Shown: positions 27,535 to 36,258 of the stretch, piece after piece
Numbering within the stretch: the stretch's first letter is position 1
How the letters are laid out: the number at the start of each line of letters is the position of its first letter
Program-made: the position numbers and the translations under genes
NCBI GenBank assembly: GCA_003104905.1
Contig: PQAS01000042.1
Location: 1-64,000 of the forward strand
DNA: 64,000 bases
Reading direction: 5' to 3'
Source: Candidatus Methanoperedentaceae archaeon
GTDB lineage: Archaea > Halobacteriota > Methanosarcinia > Methanosarcinales > Methanoperedenaceae
Notes under the pieces: generated by a model
What the model saw: the letters and a program-made list of their open reading frames with translations, nothing else
Databases searched by the model: none
Told to the model about the DNA's origin: nothing

Positions 27535-29025
27535 ATGTCCAACAAATTCAAAATATTGCTTGTATATCCAAATCTTCAGATGATCAATTTATTGCCAAGC
27601 AATATATCCATTCTCGCGGCCTGCCTTAAACAAAAAGGATTTGATGTAGAACTTTTTGACACTACATTCTATAAAATTGAAGAAAAAAGTGTTGACGAAA
27701 AAAGAGTTGAAATATTACAATTAAGACCATTCAACCTCTCTAGATATGGCATTCAATACAAAGATACCGATGTATATGATGATTTCCGCAAAAAAGTGGA
27801 AAGTTATAAGCCCGATCTCATAGCACCTACAATTGTAGATGATACATTAGATCTGACAATTAATTTATTAAAGACTATACATGACCTTGAAATTCCGGTT
27901 TGTGCTGGCGGCGTGCATACTATTTTTGCCCCTGAATCAAGTCTATCGCATGATGAAATTGATTATGTTTGCTGGGGAGAAGGGGAAGAAGCATTGCCGG
28001 AATTGTGCCAGCATCTGAAAGAAGGCGCATCTGTAGAGAAAATCCAGAATATATGGTCTAAATCAAATGGAAAAATCTTACGAAAAGGAATGAGAGGACT
28101 TGTTGATCTGGATAAGTTGCCTTATAACGATTTTTCTTTATTTGAAGAAAAACGGTTTTTCAGGCCAATGCAGGGAAAGGTGTATAGAATGGTACCCGTA
28201 GAAATAGATAGGGGTTGCCCTTATAGCTGCAAATTTTGCGCCGCACCTTACCTCAGGAAGTTATACAAAAAAGAAACAGGATGTAATTATTACAGAATGA
28301 AATCTCCGGATAGGGTCATTAATGAAATTAAACATTATATTGACAAATATAATGCAGAGTATATATATTTTAATTCCGAAACATTCCTGGCCATGAGCGA
28401 AGAAAAATTTGATTATTTTGCCCGGGAATATATTTCCGAAATTCATATTCCTTTCTGGTGCCAATCCAGGGTGGAGACTATATCAGATTTTAAAATCAGC
28501 AGACTGGCACAGATGGGATGTGACAGGATTTCTATAGGACTTGAACATGGGAACGAAGAATTCAGGAAGAAAATATTAAACAAAACATTTACAAATGTGC
28601 AGGCTATTGATGCTTTTAAAACAATTAGAAAATATTCAATTCCCATAACGGTCAATAATATGATTGGTTTTCCGGATGAAACACGTGAAATGGTTTTTGA
28701 TACAATAAATTTAAATCGGGAATTATATGCGGATAGCATTAATGCTTATATTTTTGTCCCCTACCATGGAACTGAACTAAGAGAGATAGCTTTGAAAAAG
28801 GGCTATTTAAAAAAGGATACAAGAACTCATTCACTCATTAATCCAACTCTTGATATGCCACAATTATCCCGGAAGTCCATTGAAGGTCTATTAAGGACAT
28901 TCCCTTTATACGTTAAAATGCCTAAAAATATGTATGATGAAATCAGGATTGCTGAGCATTTCACAGAAGAGGGTAATGCTGTAATTGCACAATTAGCAAT
29001 AGAATATGCGAAGAAGTATTGGTGA
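27535..29025 (+). CDS. B12-binding radical SAM protein
   Basis: A 496-residue protein with an N-terminal cobalamin-binding region (ILLVYPNLQMINLLPSNISI, then CAGGVHTIFAPES and YVCWGEGEEALPEL) and a radical SAM domain with cysteines in DRGCPYSCKFCAAPY. The middle YFNSETFLAMSEEKF and RISIGLEHGNEEFRKKIL are typical. The target is unknown. It sits just downstream of a SPASM radical SAM gene and upstream of a CMP-sugar synthetase-like gene. Confidence 0.85.
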   Translation: MSNKFKILLVYPNLQMINLLPSNISILAACLKQKGFDVELFDTTFYKIEEKSVDEKRVEILQLRPFNLSRYGIQYKDTDVYDDFRKKVESYKPDLIAPTIVDDTLDLTINLLKTIHDLEIPVCAGGVHTIFAPESSLSHDEIDYVCWGEGEEALPELCQHLKEGASVEKIQNIWSKSNGKILRKGMRGLVDLDKLPYNDFSLFEEKRFFRPMQGKVYRMVPVEIDRGCPYSCKFCAAPYLRKLYKKETGCNYYRMKSPDRVINEIKHYIDKYNAEYIYFNSETFLAMSEEKFDYFAREYISEIHIPFWCQSRVETISDFKISRLAQMGCDRISIGLEHGNEEFRKKILNKTFTNVQAIDAFKTIRKYSIPITVNNMIGFPDETREMVFDTINLNRELYADSINAYIFVPYHGTELREIALKKGYLKKDTRTHSLINPTLDMPQLSRKSIEGLLRTFPLYVKMPKNMYDEIRIAEHFTEEGNAVIAQLAIEYAKKYW

Positions 29026-29056
29026 TTATTTTCAAAAAAAACTAAGGAGATAAAAT

Positions 29057-29812
29057 ATGATCGCAGCGCTATTACTCGGCCGGGAAGGAAGTCTGGGTTT
29101 CCCAGGAAAGAATATCTATTCTGTCCTCGGACGTCCACTTATGGTCTATCCACTACTGGCCGCCAACAATGCAAAATATATCGATAAAGTATATATTTCA
29201 ACTGACTCTAACAAAATAAAGGATATCGGTTGTCAATATGGTGCAGAAATCATCGATAGACCCGCTGAATTATGCACACCTCAGGCATTGGGTGAACATG
29301 CCTTTGTACATGGATTTGAAGTCATTAAGGAAATAAATGATGAAGAAGTCGAATTGATGGTATTGCTTTTTTGTAATGGCGCCACAATTACATCAGAAAC
29401 AATAAATGAAGGAATAAAAATCCTGAGAGATAATCAGGGAATCGATTCTGCGGTTACAGTATCCAGATATAATATGTGGAGCCCTTTACGTGCCAGGAAA
29501 GTCGGTGATGATGGACTCCTTCATCCATTTGTGCCTTTTGAAAAATTCGGTGACCCAGCCACATTAAACTGCGATAGGGACTCGCAGGGTGATGTCTGGT
29601 TTGCGGATATGAGTGTTTCAATAGTAAGACCCCGATGTCTTGAACACCTTGAAGATGGGCTTTTGCCGCAGAAATGGATGGGACAGAAGATACATCCTTT
29701 GAAACAGTGGGGCGGATTGGACGTTGATTATGAATGGCAAATTCCACAGGTAGAATACTGGCTTAAGAAACATGGTTTTACTGAGAAAGATACACCGTAT
29801 AGGGAGAAGTGA
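29057..29812 (+). CDS. NeuA-like CMP-sugar cytidylyltransferase
   Basis: A 251-residue nucleotidyltransferase of the acylneuraminate cytidylyltransferase group. The N-terminal P-loop-like motif is LLLGREGSLGFPGKNI, a variant of the usual ARGGSKGIPGKN, then KVYISTDSNKIKDI and LLFCNGATIT. The C-terminal WGGLDVDYEWQIPQVEYWL fits. It would form a CMP-nonulosonate or a related CMP-sugar. The gene pair with the SDR downstream recalls the ptmB-ptmA order in Campylobacter legionaminic-acid genes. It is a second such enzyme besides the SpsF-like one. Confidence 0.82.
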   Translation: MIAALLLGREGSLGFPGKNIYSVLGRPLMVYPLLAANNAKYIDKVYISTDSNKIKDIGCQYGAEIIDRPAELCTPQALGEHAFVHGFEVIKEINDEEVELMVLLFCNGATITSETINEGIKILRDNQGIDSAVTVSRYNMWSPLRARKVGDDGLLHPFVPFEKFGDPATLNCDRDSQGDVWFADMSVSIVRPRCLEHLEDGLLPQKWMGQKIHPLKQWGGLDVDYEWQIPQVEYWLKKHGFTEKDTPYREK

Positions 29813-29816
29813 TCTC

Positions 29817-30563
29817 TTGCTCAAAGTTGAAGGAAAGCGAGTCTTGATTACAGGGGCAAGCACAGGGATAGGGGCATGTACTGCAGAGCTTTTTGCATCA
29901 TGTGGCGCAAATGTGGGCTTGCATTACAATAAAAGTGAGATTGAAGTAAAAAATGTATTACAGAGAATTGAGGATTCAGGCGGCAAAGCCATAATTTTGA
30001 AAAGAGATTTATTAAATACTTCTTCATACAGTGAACTTGTGGATTCGTTCATAGAAGCATTCGGGGGAATAGATGTACTGATAAATAATGCGGGTGGAGT
30101 ATATGGTTTCAAGCATTTCCTAGAATTGGATGAAGATTCATGGGATAATACATTTACCTTAAATGTTAAGGCACCTTTTTTTATTTCGAAAGAAGTATTT
30201 TCTTTTATGAAAGAGCATGAGGGAGGTAAAATTATAAATATCACTTCCATATCCGCAAAATATGGCGGATCTGTGAATTCAATGCATTATGGTGCCTCCA
30301 AAGCTGCAATGGATGCTTTGACAATTGGTTTTGCAAAAGCCGGAGCCAAATATAATATACTTGTTAACTCTGTAAGAGCCGGATTCATAGACACGCCCTT
30401 CCACAAAAAAATTGGACGTGAGAGTATTGAAGAAAGGGTAAAACTCATCCCGCTTAATAGAGCAGGCAAACCAATCGATGTTGCAAGGATGGTATTGTTC
30501 CTGGCTTCGGATGCAGGAGATTATATCACAGGTGAGATATTTACAGTTGCTGGAGGAGATTGA
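29817..30563 (+). CDS. Short-chain dehydrogenase/reductase
   Basis: A 248-residue classical SDR. I place the start at TTG 29817, with GGGAG about 11 bases upstream, because it gives LLKVEGKRVLITGASTGIG at once; a start at 29772 would overlap the NeuA-like gene by 41 bases. NAD(P) binding GASTGIG, NNAGG, the Ser in ITSISAKYGG and the Tyr-Lys in HYGASKAA are all present. RAGFIDTPF and YITGEIFTVAGGD are typical. The neighbourhood suggests a sugar-acid or nucleotide-sugar substrate (PtmA-like position). Confidence 0.85.
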   Translation: MLKVEGKRVLITGASTGIGACTAELFASCGANVGLHYNKSEIEVKNVLQRIEDSGGKAIILKRDLLNTSSYSELVDSFIEAFGGIDVLINNAGGVYGFKHFLELDEDSWDNTFTLNVKAPFFISKEVFSFMKEHEGGKIINITSISAKYGGSVNSMHYGASKAAMDALTIGFAKAGAKYNILVNSVRAGFIDTPFHKKIGRESIEERVKLIPLNRAGKPIDVARMVLFLASDAGDYITGEIFTVAGGD

Positions 30564-30566
30564 AAT

Positions 30567-31613
30567 ATGAAATCTGCATTGATTACGGGAATAACCGGCC
30601 AGGACGGCGCTTATCTGGCAAACTTTCTTTTGGAAAAAGACTATAATGTTTATGGAATATACCGCAGGCTCTCAACACCAAACTTTTGGAGATTACAAAA
30701 TTTGGAGGTTTTTGATAAAATTAATTTGATCCCGGCTGATCTTATAGATGGCAGCTCAATGGTGGAGGCGGTTAAAATTTCTGAACCTGATGAAATATAT
30801 CATTTAGCGGCACAGAGCTTTGTAGGCGCTTCTTTTGAACAACCGATTGGCACAGGCGAGATAACAGGTCTGGGTACAGCAAGAATCTTAGAAGCTATAA
30901 GGCAAATTGATCCAGAAATGAAGTTTTATCAGGCTTCAACAAGTGAACTTTACGGGAACGGACATTCTTCAAGCTTATCAGAGAATTCGCCATTTCAGCC
31001 ATCCAGTCCATATTCGGCTGCTAAGTTGTACGGATACTGGCTCACAAAAATATATCGAGAGGGCTATAATTTTTTCGCCTGCAATGGGATTTTGTTTAAC
31101 CATGAAAGTCCTTTGAGGGGACTGGAATTTGTAACCAGGAAAATCAGCAATGCCGTTGCAAAGATCTCCTTCGGAATGGAAAAAGAATTGAATCTTGGCA
31201 ATATGGATGCTAAAAGAGACTGGGGTTATGCACCTGAATATGTAAAGTCAATGTGGTTGATGCTTCAGCAAAAAGAACCGGATGATTATGTGATAGCAAC
31301 GAATGAGTCCCATACCATTAGAGAATTCGTGGAAAAGGCTTTTGATGTAGCAGGTCTTGACTGGCAGGACTATGTCAAGGTTGATAGAAGGTTCAAGAGG
31401 CCGATAGATGTTAATTATTTACAGGGAGATTATTCAAAATCAAAACAAAAGCTTGGGTGGGAGCCAAAGATTAAATTTAATAAACTGGTTGAGATAATGG
31501 TAAAGGAAGATTTAAGCAGATGGGAAAAATGGCAAAATGGACAAATATTCCCCTGGGATGCTCCAAATTATTCAAATGAAGCTAATATTTTGACAAGAGC
31601 GTTGAAAGCATGA
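30567..31613 (+). CDS. gmd: GDP-mannose 4,6-dehydratase
   Basis: A 348-residue extended SDR that turns GDP-mannose into GDP-4-keto-6-deoxymannose, the branch point to fucose, rhamnose and perosamine. Diagnostic stretches are LITGITGQDGAYLANFLL, YGIYRRLSTPNF, EIYHLAAQSFVG, QASTSELYG, SPYSAAKLYGYW, FNHESPLRG and NMDAKRDWGYAPEYVKSMW. Length is as expected. It overlaps the C-methyltransferase by 4 bases and is followed by a perosamine synthase-like gene, so the route probably leads to an amino sugar. Confidence 0.93.
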   Translation: MKSALITGITGQDGAYLANFLLEKDYNVYGIYRRLSTPNFWRLQNLEVFDKINLIPADLIDGSSMVEAVKISEPDEIYHLAAQSFVGASFEQPIGTGEITGLGTARILEAIRQIDPEMKFYQASTSELYGNGHSSSLSENSPFQPSSPYSAAKLYGYWLTKIYREGYNFFACNGILFNHESPLRGLEFVTRKISNAVAKISFGMEKELNLGNMDAKRDWGYAPEYVKSMWLMLQQKEPDDYVIATNESHTIREFVEKAFDVAGLDWQDYVKVDRRFKRPIDVNYLQGDYSKSKQKLGWEPKIKFNKLVEIMVKEDLSRWEKWQNGQIFPWDAPNYSNEANILTRALKA

Positions 31614-32881
31614 TAAAAATCAAGGAAATTAATACGTGTCGTATTTGTGGAAATCCTGAGTTAATACCGGTTTTAAACCTTGGAGTCCAGGCATTATCAG
31701 GAAGATTCCCTTCTAAAGATGAACCTGATCCGCCTGATGCGCCTCTGGAATTAGTAAAATGCAATACTAATAGTTCTGGTGCATGCGGGCTGCTGCAGCT
31801 TAAACATACGGTTTCCCCGGAAGAGATGTATCAGCAAAGTTATGGCTACAGGTCAGGAATAAATCAAACCATGAGAAGTCATCTTAAAGGAATCGTCCAG
31901 AGAATAAGTAAGATAGTACTATTAAATAAAGGTGACGTGGTTCTTGATATAGGGAGCAATGATGCGACTTTACTAAAATGTTATGAAGTGGAGGGACTTC
32001 GAAAGATCGGAATCGATCCTACCGGGAAACAATTTTCAGAATATTATACAGAAGATATCGAACTGGTCAGTGATTATTTCAATTCATCGAATTTCAAGTT
32101 AGTCTCCCCCGATACGCAGGCAAAAGTGATCACATCCATATCGATGTTCTATGATCTGGAAGCTCCGATGGATTTTGTGAAAGACATAAGGCAGATATTG
32201 CATCCAGATGGGATTTGGGTGATGGAGCAGAGCTACATGCCAACAATGCTTGAGATGAATTCATTTGATACCTTATGTCATGAACATTTAGAGTATTATT
32301 CGCTCAAACAGATCGATTGGATGATGAGGAATAACGATTTGAGAATACTGGATGTGGAGTTTAATGATATTAACGGGGGCAGTTTCAGGATATACGTATG
32401 TCACAGCAACTCGATACTAAAATCAAATCAGAATAATATCAAGAAAGTTCTATTAAAAGAGGAAAAACTAAAACTTGATTCTGAACGACCTTACAGGGAT
32501 TTTAAAAATCGCGTATTTCGTATAAGGGATGAGCTATATGGGCTTATCAAAAATGAGAAAGAAAAAGGAAAAATGATCTATATCTATGGCGCATCAACTA
32601 AAGGTAACACGCTGCTGCAGTTTTGTAGCCTGGATCACACCCTGATAACTGCAGCAGCAGACAGGAATTCTGAGAAATGGGGTTGCAGAACACCCAGGAC
32701 TGCTATACCAATAATCTCAGAAGAAGATGCACGAAAAGCGAGGCCGGACTATTTCCTTGTCCTTCCATGGCACTTCAGAAAGGAGTTTATTCAACGGGAG
32801 TCTGATTTTCTGGCATCGGGTGGAAAATTCATATTCCCTCTTCCAGAGATAGAAATAGTAAACGGAAGGAAGAAAAGATGA
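31610..32881 (+). CDS. Sugar C-methyltransferase-like protein
   Basis: A 423-residue protein with the architecture of nucleotide-sugar C-methyltransferases (TylC3/NovU-like): an N-terminal zinc-binding region (CRICG, then LVKCN and ACGLLQL), a central SAM-binding domain (VLDIGSNDATLL) and a C-terminal domain (YIYGASTKGNTLLQF). FDTLCHEHLEYYSLKQIDWM holds the conserved His-Glu active-site region. The family adds a methyl to carbon, giving branched sugars. Between gmd and the perosamine-synthase-like gene, it may methylate a GDP-keto-sugar. It overlaps both neighbours by 4 bases. Confidence 0.82.
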   Translation: MIKIKEINTCRICGNPELIPVLNLGVQALSGRFPSKDEPDPPDAPLELVKCNTNSSGACGLLQLKHTVSPEEMYQQSYGYRSGINQTMRSHLKGIVQRISKIVLLNKGDVVLDIGSNDATLLKCYEVEGLRKIGIDPTGKQFSEYYTEDIELVSDYFNSSNFKLVSPDTQAKVITSISMFYDLEAPMDFVKDIRQILHPDGIWVMEQSYMPTMLEMNSFDTLCHEHLEYYSLKQIDWMMRNNDLRILDVEFNDINGGSFRIYVCHSNSILKSNQNNIKKVLLKEEKLKLDSERPYRDFKNRVFRIRDELYGLIKNEKEKGKMIYIYGASTKGNTLLQFCSLDHTLITAAADRNSEKWGCRTPRTAIPIISEEDARKARPDYFLVLPWHFRKEFIQRESDFLASGGKFIFPLPEIEIVNGRKKR

Positions 32882-33969
32882 TACCCTGGGCAAAACCATG
32901 CTTGTTCGGGAATGAGAAAGACCTTGTAATGGATGCTCTTCAATCCACATGGATATCCGGAGGGGAGTATGTTGACAGGTTTGAAAAAGATTTTGCAGGG
33001 ACAATAGGTACAAAATATGCGGTCACAACCTCGAATGGGACAACGGCCCTTCACCTTGCATTGCTTGCCCTTGAAGTGGGACCGGGAGATGAGGTGATCG
33101 TTCCTGACTTTACATTTGTTGCATGTGCCAACACGGTCCTCTATACAGGCGCAATACCAGTATATGTGGATATAGATCCGAGAACATGGTGCATAGATCC
33201 CGAAGAAGTCGAAAATGCTATCTCAAGGAGGACTAAAGCCATAATCCCTGTCCATTTGTATGGCAATGTATGCGACATGGAGGCATTAACAGATATTTCA
33301 AAAAAGCATGATCTATTTCTGATAGAGGACGTCGCAGAAGCCCTTTTTTCAAAGTACAGGGGGAGATACGCCGGCAGTTTTGGAGATGTATCCTGTTTCA
33401 GTTTTCAGGCAACGAAAACCATAACAATGGGTGAAGGCGGCGCCGTCCTCACCGACGATAAGAGACTTATGGAGCGGATGAGAATATTGCGCAGCCACGG
33501 GATGCGCGAGGGAAAACGATACTGGCATGATTTCGTAGGATACAACTACAGATTGACTAATATGCAGGCAGCTCTCGGATGTGCACAGTTTGAAAAGAAG
33601 AATCTTTTGATAACTGAGAAAAAGAGGATATATGAAAGATACCGTGATAACCTCTCCGATATGGAAGGAATTGAGCTTCAATACATCGCAAAGGAAGTTG
33701 AACCTGTTATATGGGCGATAGCATTGAAAATAGATCCTGAATATTTCAAAGGAGAGAGGGAATTCTTGATCAAAGAGTTATTGAGGAGAGGTATCGAGAC
33801 AAGGCCGGGATTCTACCCATTCAGCGTTATGCCGATATACGATGCCCCTTCCTTCCCTGTTGCCGAATCTGTTGGCAGGAATGTGTTGAGCCTGCCCTCA
33901 TTTCCTTTTATTACAGATGCAGAGATTGATTATATCTGTGAACAGATGAGAGACTTAAGGATTGAGTAA
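32878..33969 (+). CDS. GDP-perosamine synthase-like aminotransferase
   Basis: A 363-residue DegT-family enzyme. PDFTFVACANTVLYTGAIPVY, DIDPRTWCIDPEEVE and PVHLYGNVCDMEAL strongly recall perosamine synthases, which aminate C4 of GDP-4-keto-6-deoxymannose made by Gmd. PLP Lys is in SFQATKTITMGEGGAV, Asp in LIEDVAEAL. The family normally has AAEALG at the last motif; here it is VAEALF. The C-terminus is complete. Confidence 0.83.
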   Translation: MIPWAKPCLFGNEKDLVMDALQSTWISGGEYVDRFEKDFAGTIGTKYAVTTSNGTTALHLALLALEVGPGDEVIVPDFTFVACANTVLYTGAIPVYVDIDPRTWCIDPEEVENAISRRTKAIIPVHLYGNVCDMEALTDISKKHDLFLIEDVAEALFSKYRGRYAGSFGDVSCFSFQATKTITMGEGGAVLTDDKRLMERMRILRSHGMREGKRYWHDFVGYNYRLTNMQAALGCAQFEKKNLLITEKKRIYERYRDNLSDMEGIELQYIAKEVEPVIWAIALKIDPEYFKGEREFLIKELLRRGIETRPGFYPFSVMPIYDAPSFPVAESVGRNVLSLPSFPFITDAEIDYICEQMRDLRIE

Positions 33970-33973
33970 TGTT

Positions 33974-34675
33974 ATGAAGGAAGAAAAGAAAATGTCTTCA
34001 ACGAAAGAGTACTGGCAAAAGAATATAGAAGCGTTTGGCAAATTCTATGATCAGACTTCGGAAGAAAATATCATTGCCTCTCCAATATTAGTGCCTCTTT
34101 ACAGAAAAATTATTTTTCCGTTGGAAAAAAAAGTGACTTTAGGAAGATATACGAAGACTGTGGATTTCATCGATAAAAATGTGAAACCGGGAATGATTGC
34201 AGTTGATCTTGGATGCGGGACAGGTGTATTTACAGTTGAACTTTTGCTGAAAGGGGCTAAGGTTCTTGCAGTTGATTATGTCGAACAAGCGCTTTCTTTA
34301 ACTGAGAAAAGAGTTAAAGAGATGATGCCGCAACTGGCTGACAGGGTCGATTATTTATTGCTGGATATAATGGAAAAGCCTCTTCCTAAATCTGATATTG
34401 TAATTGCAATAGGGGTGACGCCGTATGTGAATACAGAGGGCATCTTTCTTGATCATATTCTGCCTACCACGAATGAATTCTATTGCCTTTTCCTCAACAA
34501 ATGGCACTGGGCAAACCTATTAAGAAACTACATAAAGTTCTTGAATGTAAGAAAGTACTATTTTTTTGATGATAAAATTCTAGAAATGGCATTGCTTAAA
34601 TATAATTTCAGACGAATCTCAAGGGAGATATGTGGAACTGGATTTCTGGATACCATGAAGAGAATCGAACCATGA
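33974..34675 (+). CDS. Class I SAM-dependent methyltransferase
   Basis: A methyltransferase of about 233 residues. Three starts are possible: TTG 33962, ATG 33974 and ATG 33992; the last has AAGGAAG at ideal spacing, the second gives better coverage. SAM motif: AVDLGCGTGVFTVELLL (about residue 75), then LAVDYVEQALSL and YLLLDIMEKPLPKSDIVI. The substrate is unknown; O- or N-methylation of a glycan sugar is likely from context. It overlaps the next gene by ATGA. Confidence 0.78.
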   Translation: MKEEKKMSSTKEYWQKNIEAFGKFYDQTSEENIIASPILVPLYRKIIFPLEKKVTLGRYTKTVDFIDKNVKPGMIAVDLGCGTGVFTVELLLKGAKVLAVDYVEQALSLTEKRVKEMMPQLADRVDYLLLDIMEKPLPKSDIVIAIGVTPYVNTEGIFLDHILPTTNEFYCLFLNKWHWANLLRNYIKFLNVRKYYFFDDKILEMALLKYNFRRISREICGTGFLDTMKRIEP

Positions 34676-35535
34676 AAAATAAGAAAAATATGGCCTTACT
34701 ATCTTTTAAAAAGAAGGATGACTGTGAATCTACCAGTTTGGAAAGGAACTATCTTAAAGAATACCTGAACATCGCTCCGACATCGCTTGCTCTTGTGAGA
34801 GCGATCGAATGCCGGCTTCTCTCAAGAATCGAGTTCAAGCACCCCCTTCTTGATATCGGATGCGGGGATGGTCTTTTCGCATCTTTATTTTTTGAAGACG
34901 AGATCGAAGAAGGCATAGATATCTCTGTTGTTGAGATCAAAAGCGCAGGGATGAGAGGTATATATAGGAACTTGAAGATCGCAAATGTACTTGATCTGCC
35001 CTATGAAGATGGCACGTTTGAAACGATATTCAGTAACTGCGTGCTTGAGCATATACAGGACATAGATAATGCACTAAAAGAGATCTCGCGAGTTTTAAAA
35101 AAAGATGGAACACTGATATTCACTGTACCATCAGATACATATGGTGAGAACCTTTTCATCAGCTCTCTTTTCAAGCAAATCGGGATGAATTGGATCGGGA
35201 ATTTATATGCCCAGAAGCTAAATTCACTCTGCAGACATCTTAATCTGCATAATCCCACGATATGGGAGCAAAAGCTGGAAAGGGCTGGATTGAAAATGGT
35301 TAGCTGCACAAGATATCTTTCGCCTGGCGCCACAAAAGTACATGATATCATGCTTATTTTCAGCGTTCCTTCAATAATAAATAAAAAATTATTCAGAAGA
35401 ATGATACTGTTCCCTGCACTTCGAAGATGGATAGTTGTACCCATCCTGAGTCCTGTCTTGAGGGGATATTATGAGTCCGATTCTGAAAAAGGTAGTTCTC
35501 TCTTGATTGTTGCAAGGAAACAAGGAGAAAAATAA
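34672..35535 (+). CDS. Class I SAM-dependent methyltransferase
   Basis: A 287-residue methyltransferase. The ATG at 34672 overlaps the previous stop (ATGA) and is preferred over an in-frame ATG 42 bases upstream that lies inside the previous gene. SAM motif: LLDIGCGDGLFASLFF, then EEGIDISVVEI, VLDLPYEDGTFETIFSNCVLEHI and GTLIFTVPSD. The C-terminal hydrophobic segment could touch the membrane. Its stop shares one base with the start of the Dpm1-like gene, suggesting work on a lipid-linked intermediate. Confidence 0.8.
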   Translation: MKNKKNMALLSFKKKDDCESTSLERNYLKEYLNIAPTSLALVRAIECRLLSRIEFKHPLLDIGCGDGLFASLFFEDEIEEGIDISVVEIKSAGMRGIYRNLKIANVLDLPYEDGTFETIFSNCVLEHIQDIDNALKEISRVLKKDGTLIFTVPSDTYGENLFISSLFKQIGMNWIGNLYAQKLNSLCRHLNLHNPTIWEQKLERAGLKMVSCTRYLSPGATKVHDIMLIFSVPSIINKKLFRRMILFPALRRWIVVPILSPVLRGYYESDSEKGSSLLIVARKQGEK

Positions 35536-36242
35536 TGGAAGTAACAAAGAAAGTATCAGTGATCCTGCCGACGTATAATGAAAAGGGAAATATTATAGAA
35601 TTAATTAATGCTCTCAAAGAGCAATTATCCTTAATCAAGGTAGAAAAGGAAATAGTTGTTGTCGATGATAACAGTCCAGACCAAACTGGAAAGATCGTAC
35701 AGGATGCTTTTGCCAATGATAAGGGTGTCAGGGTATTTATCCGAAAAGAAGAAAGAGGATTAGCAACGGCAATCCGATATGGAATAGAAAAATCCACTGG
35801 TGATTTTATCGTTGTAATGGATACAGATTTCAATCATGATCCTAAAATGATTCCACAAATGGTTGAGTTTTTAAAATACTATGATGTAATCGGAGGATCG
35901 CGTTTTACCCTTGGCGGAGGGATGAAACCAGTTTACAGATACTTAGGCAGTTTTTTTTACAACCTGTTTATCAGAATTATTCTACGCACACAGATTCAAG
36001 ATAATCTTAGTGGTTTTTTTTCCATTAGAAGAGATAAACTATTTTCATTAGATTTTGATAAAATATTCTTCGGATATGGGGATTATTTCTTCAGATTATT
36101 ATTTTATGCATTAAAAGAAAAATGTAAAATTTTGGAGACACCAGTATTTTATCAATCGAGGAAGAGTGGCGAAAGTAAAACAAATTTATTACCTGTCTTA
36201 TTTCGATACACGATAGCTTTACTGAAGTTAAGGTTTTTGTAA
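35535..36242 (+). CDS. Dolichol-phosphate mannosyltransferase-like GT2
   Basis: A 235-residue GT2 enzyme resembling Dpm1, which loads a sugar from GDP- or UDP-sugar onto dolichyl phosphate. Motifs: VILPTYNEKGNIIELI, VVVDDNSPDQTG, VMDTDFNHDP, IGGSRFTLGGG and DNLSGFFSIRRD. It has no C-terminal membrane extension, like the short soluble-type Dpm1. It is followed by a GT-C-like membrane protein that could use the dolichyl-phosphate sugar. Confidence 0.87.
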   Translation: MEVTKKVSVILPTYNEKGNIIELINALKEQLSLIKVEKEIVVVDDNSPDQTGKIVQDAFANDKGVRVFIRKEERGLATAIRYGIEKSTGDFIVVMDTDFNHDPKMIPQMVEFLKYYDVIGGSRFTLGGGMKPVYRYLGSFFYNLFIRIILRTQIQDNLSGFFSIRRDKLFSLDFDKIFFGYGDYFFRLLFYALKEKCKILETPVFYQSRKSGESKTNLLPVLFRYTIALLKLRFL

Positions 36243-36258
36243 TAATAGAGGAGTTGAA

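Noticed and set aside
26562-29025. Ribosomally made peptide (RiPP) cluster around the SPASM protein
   Set aside because: No short precursor gene or transporter-peptidase is present; neighbours are sugar enzymes.
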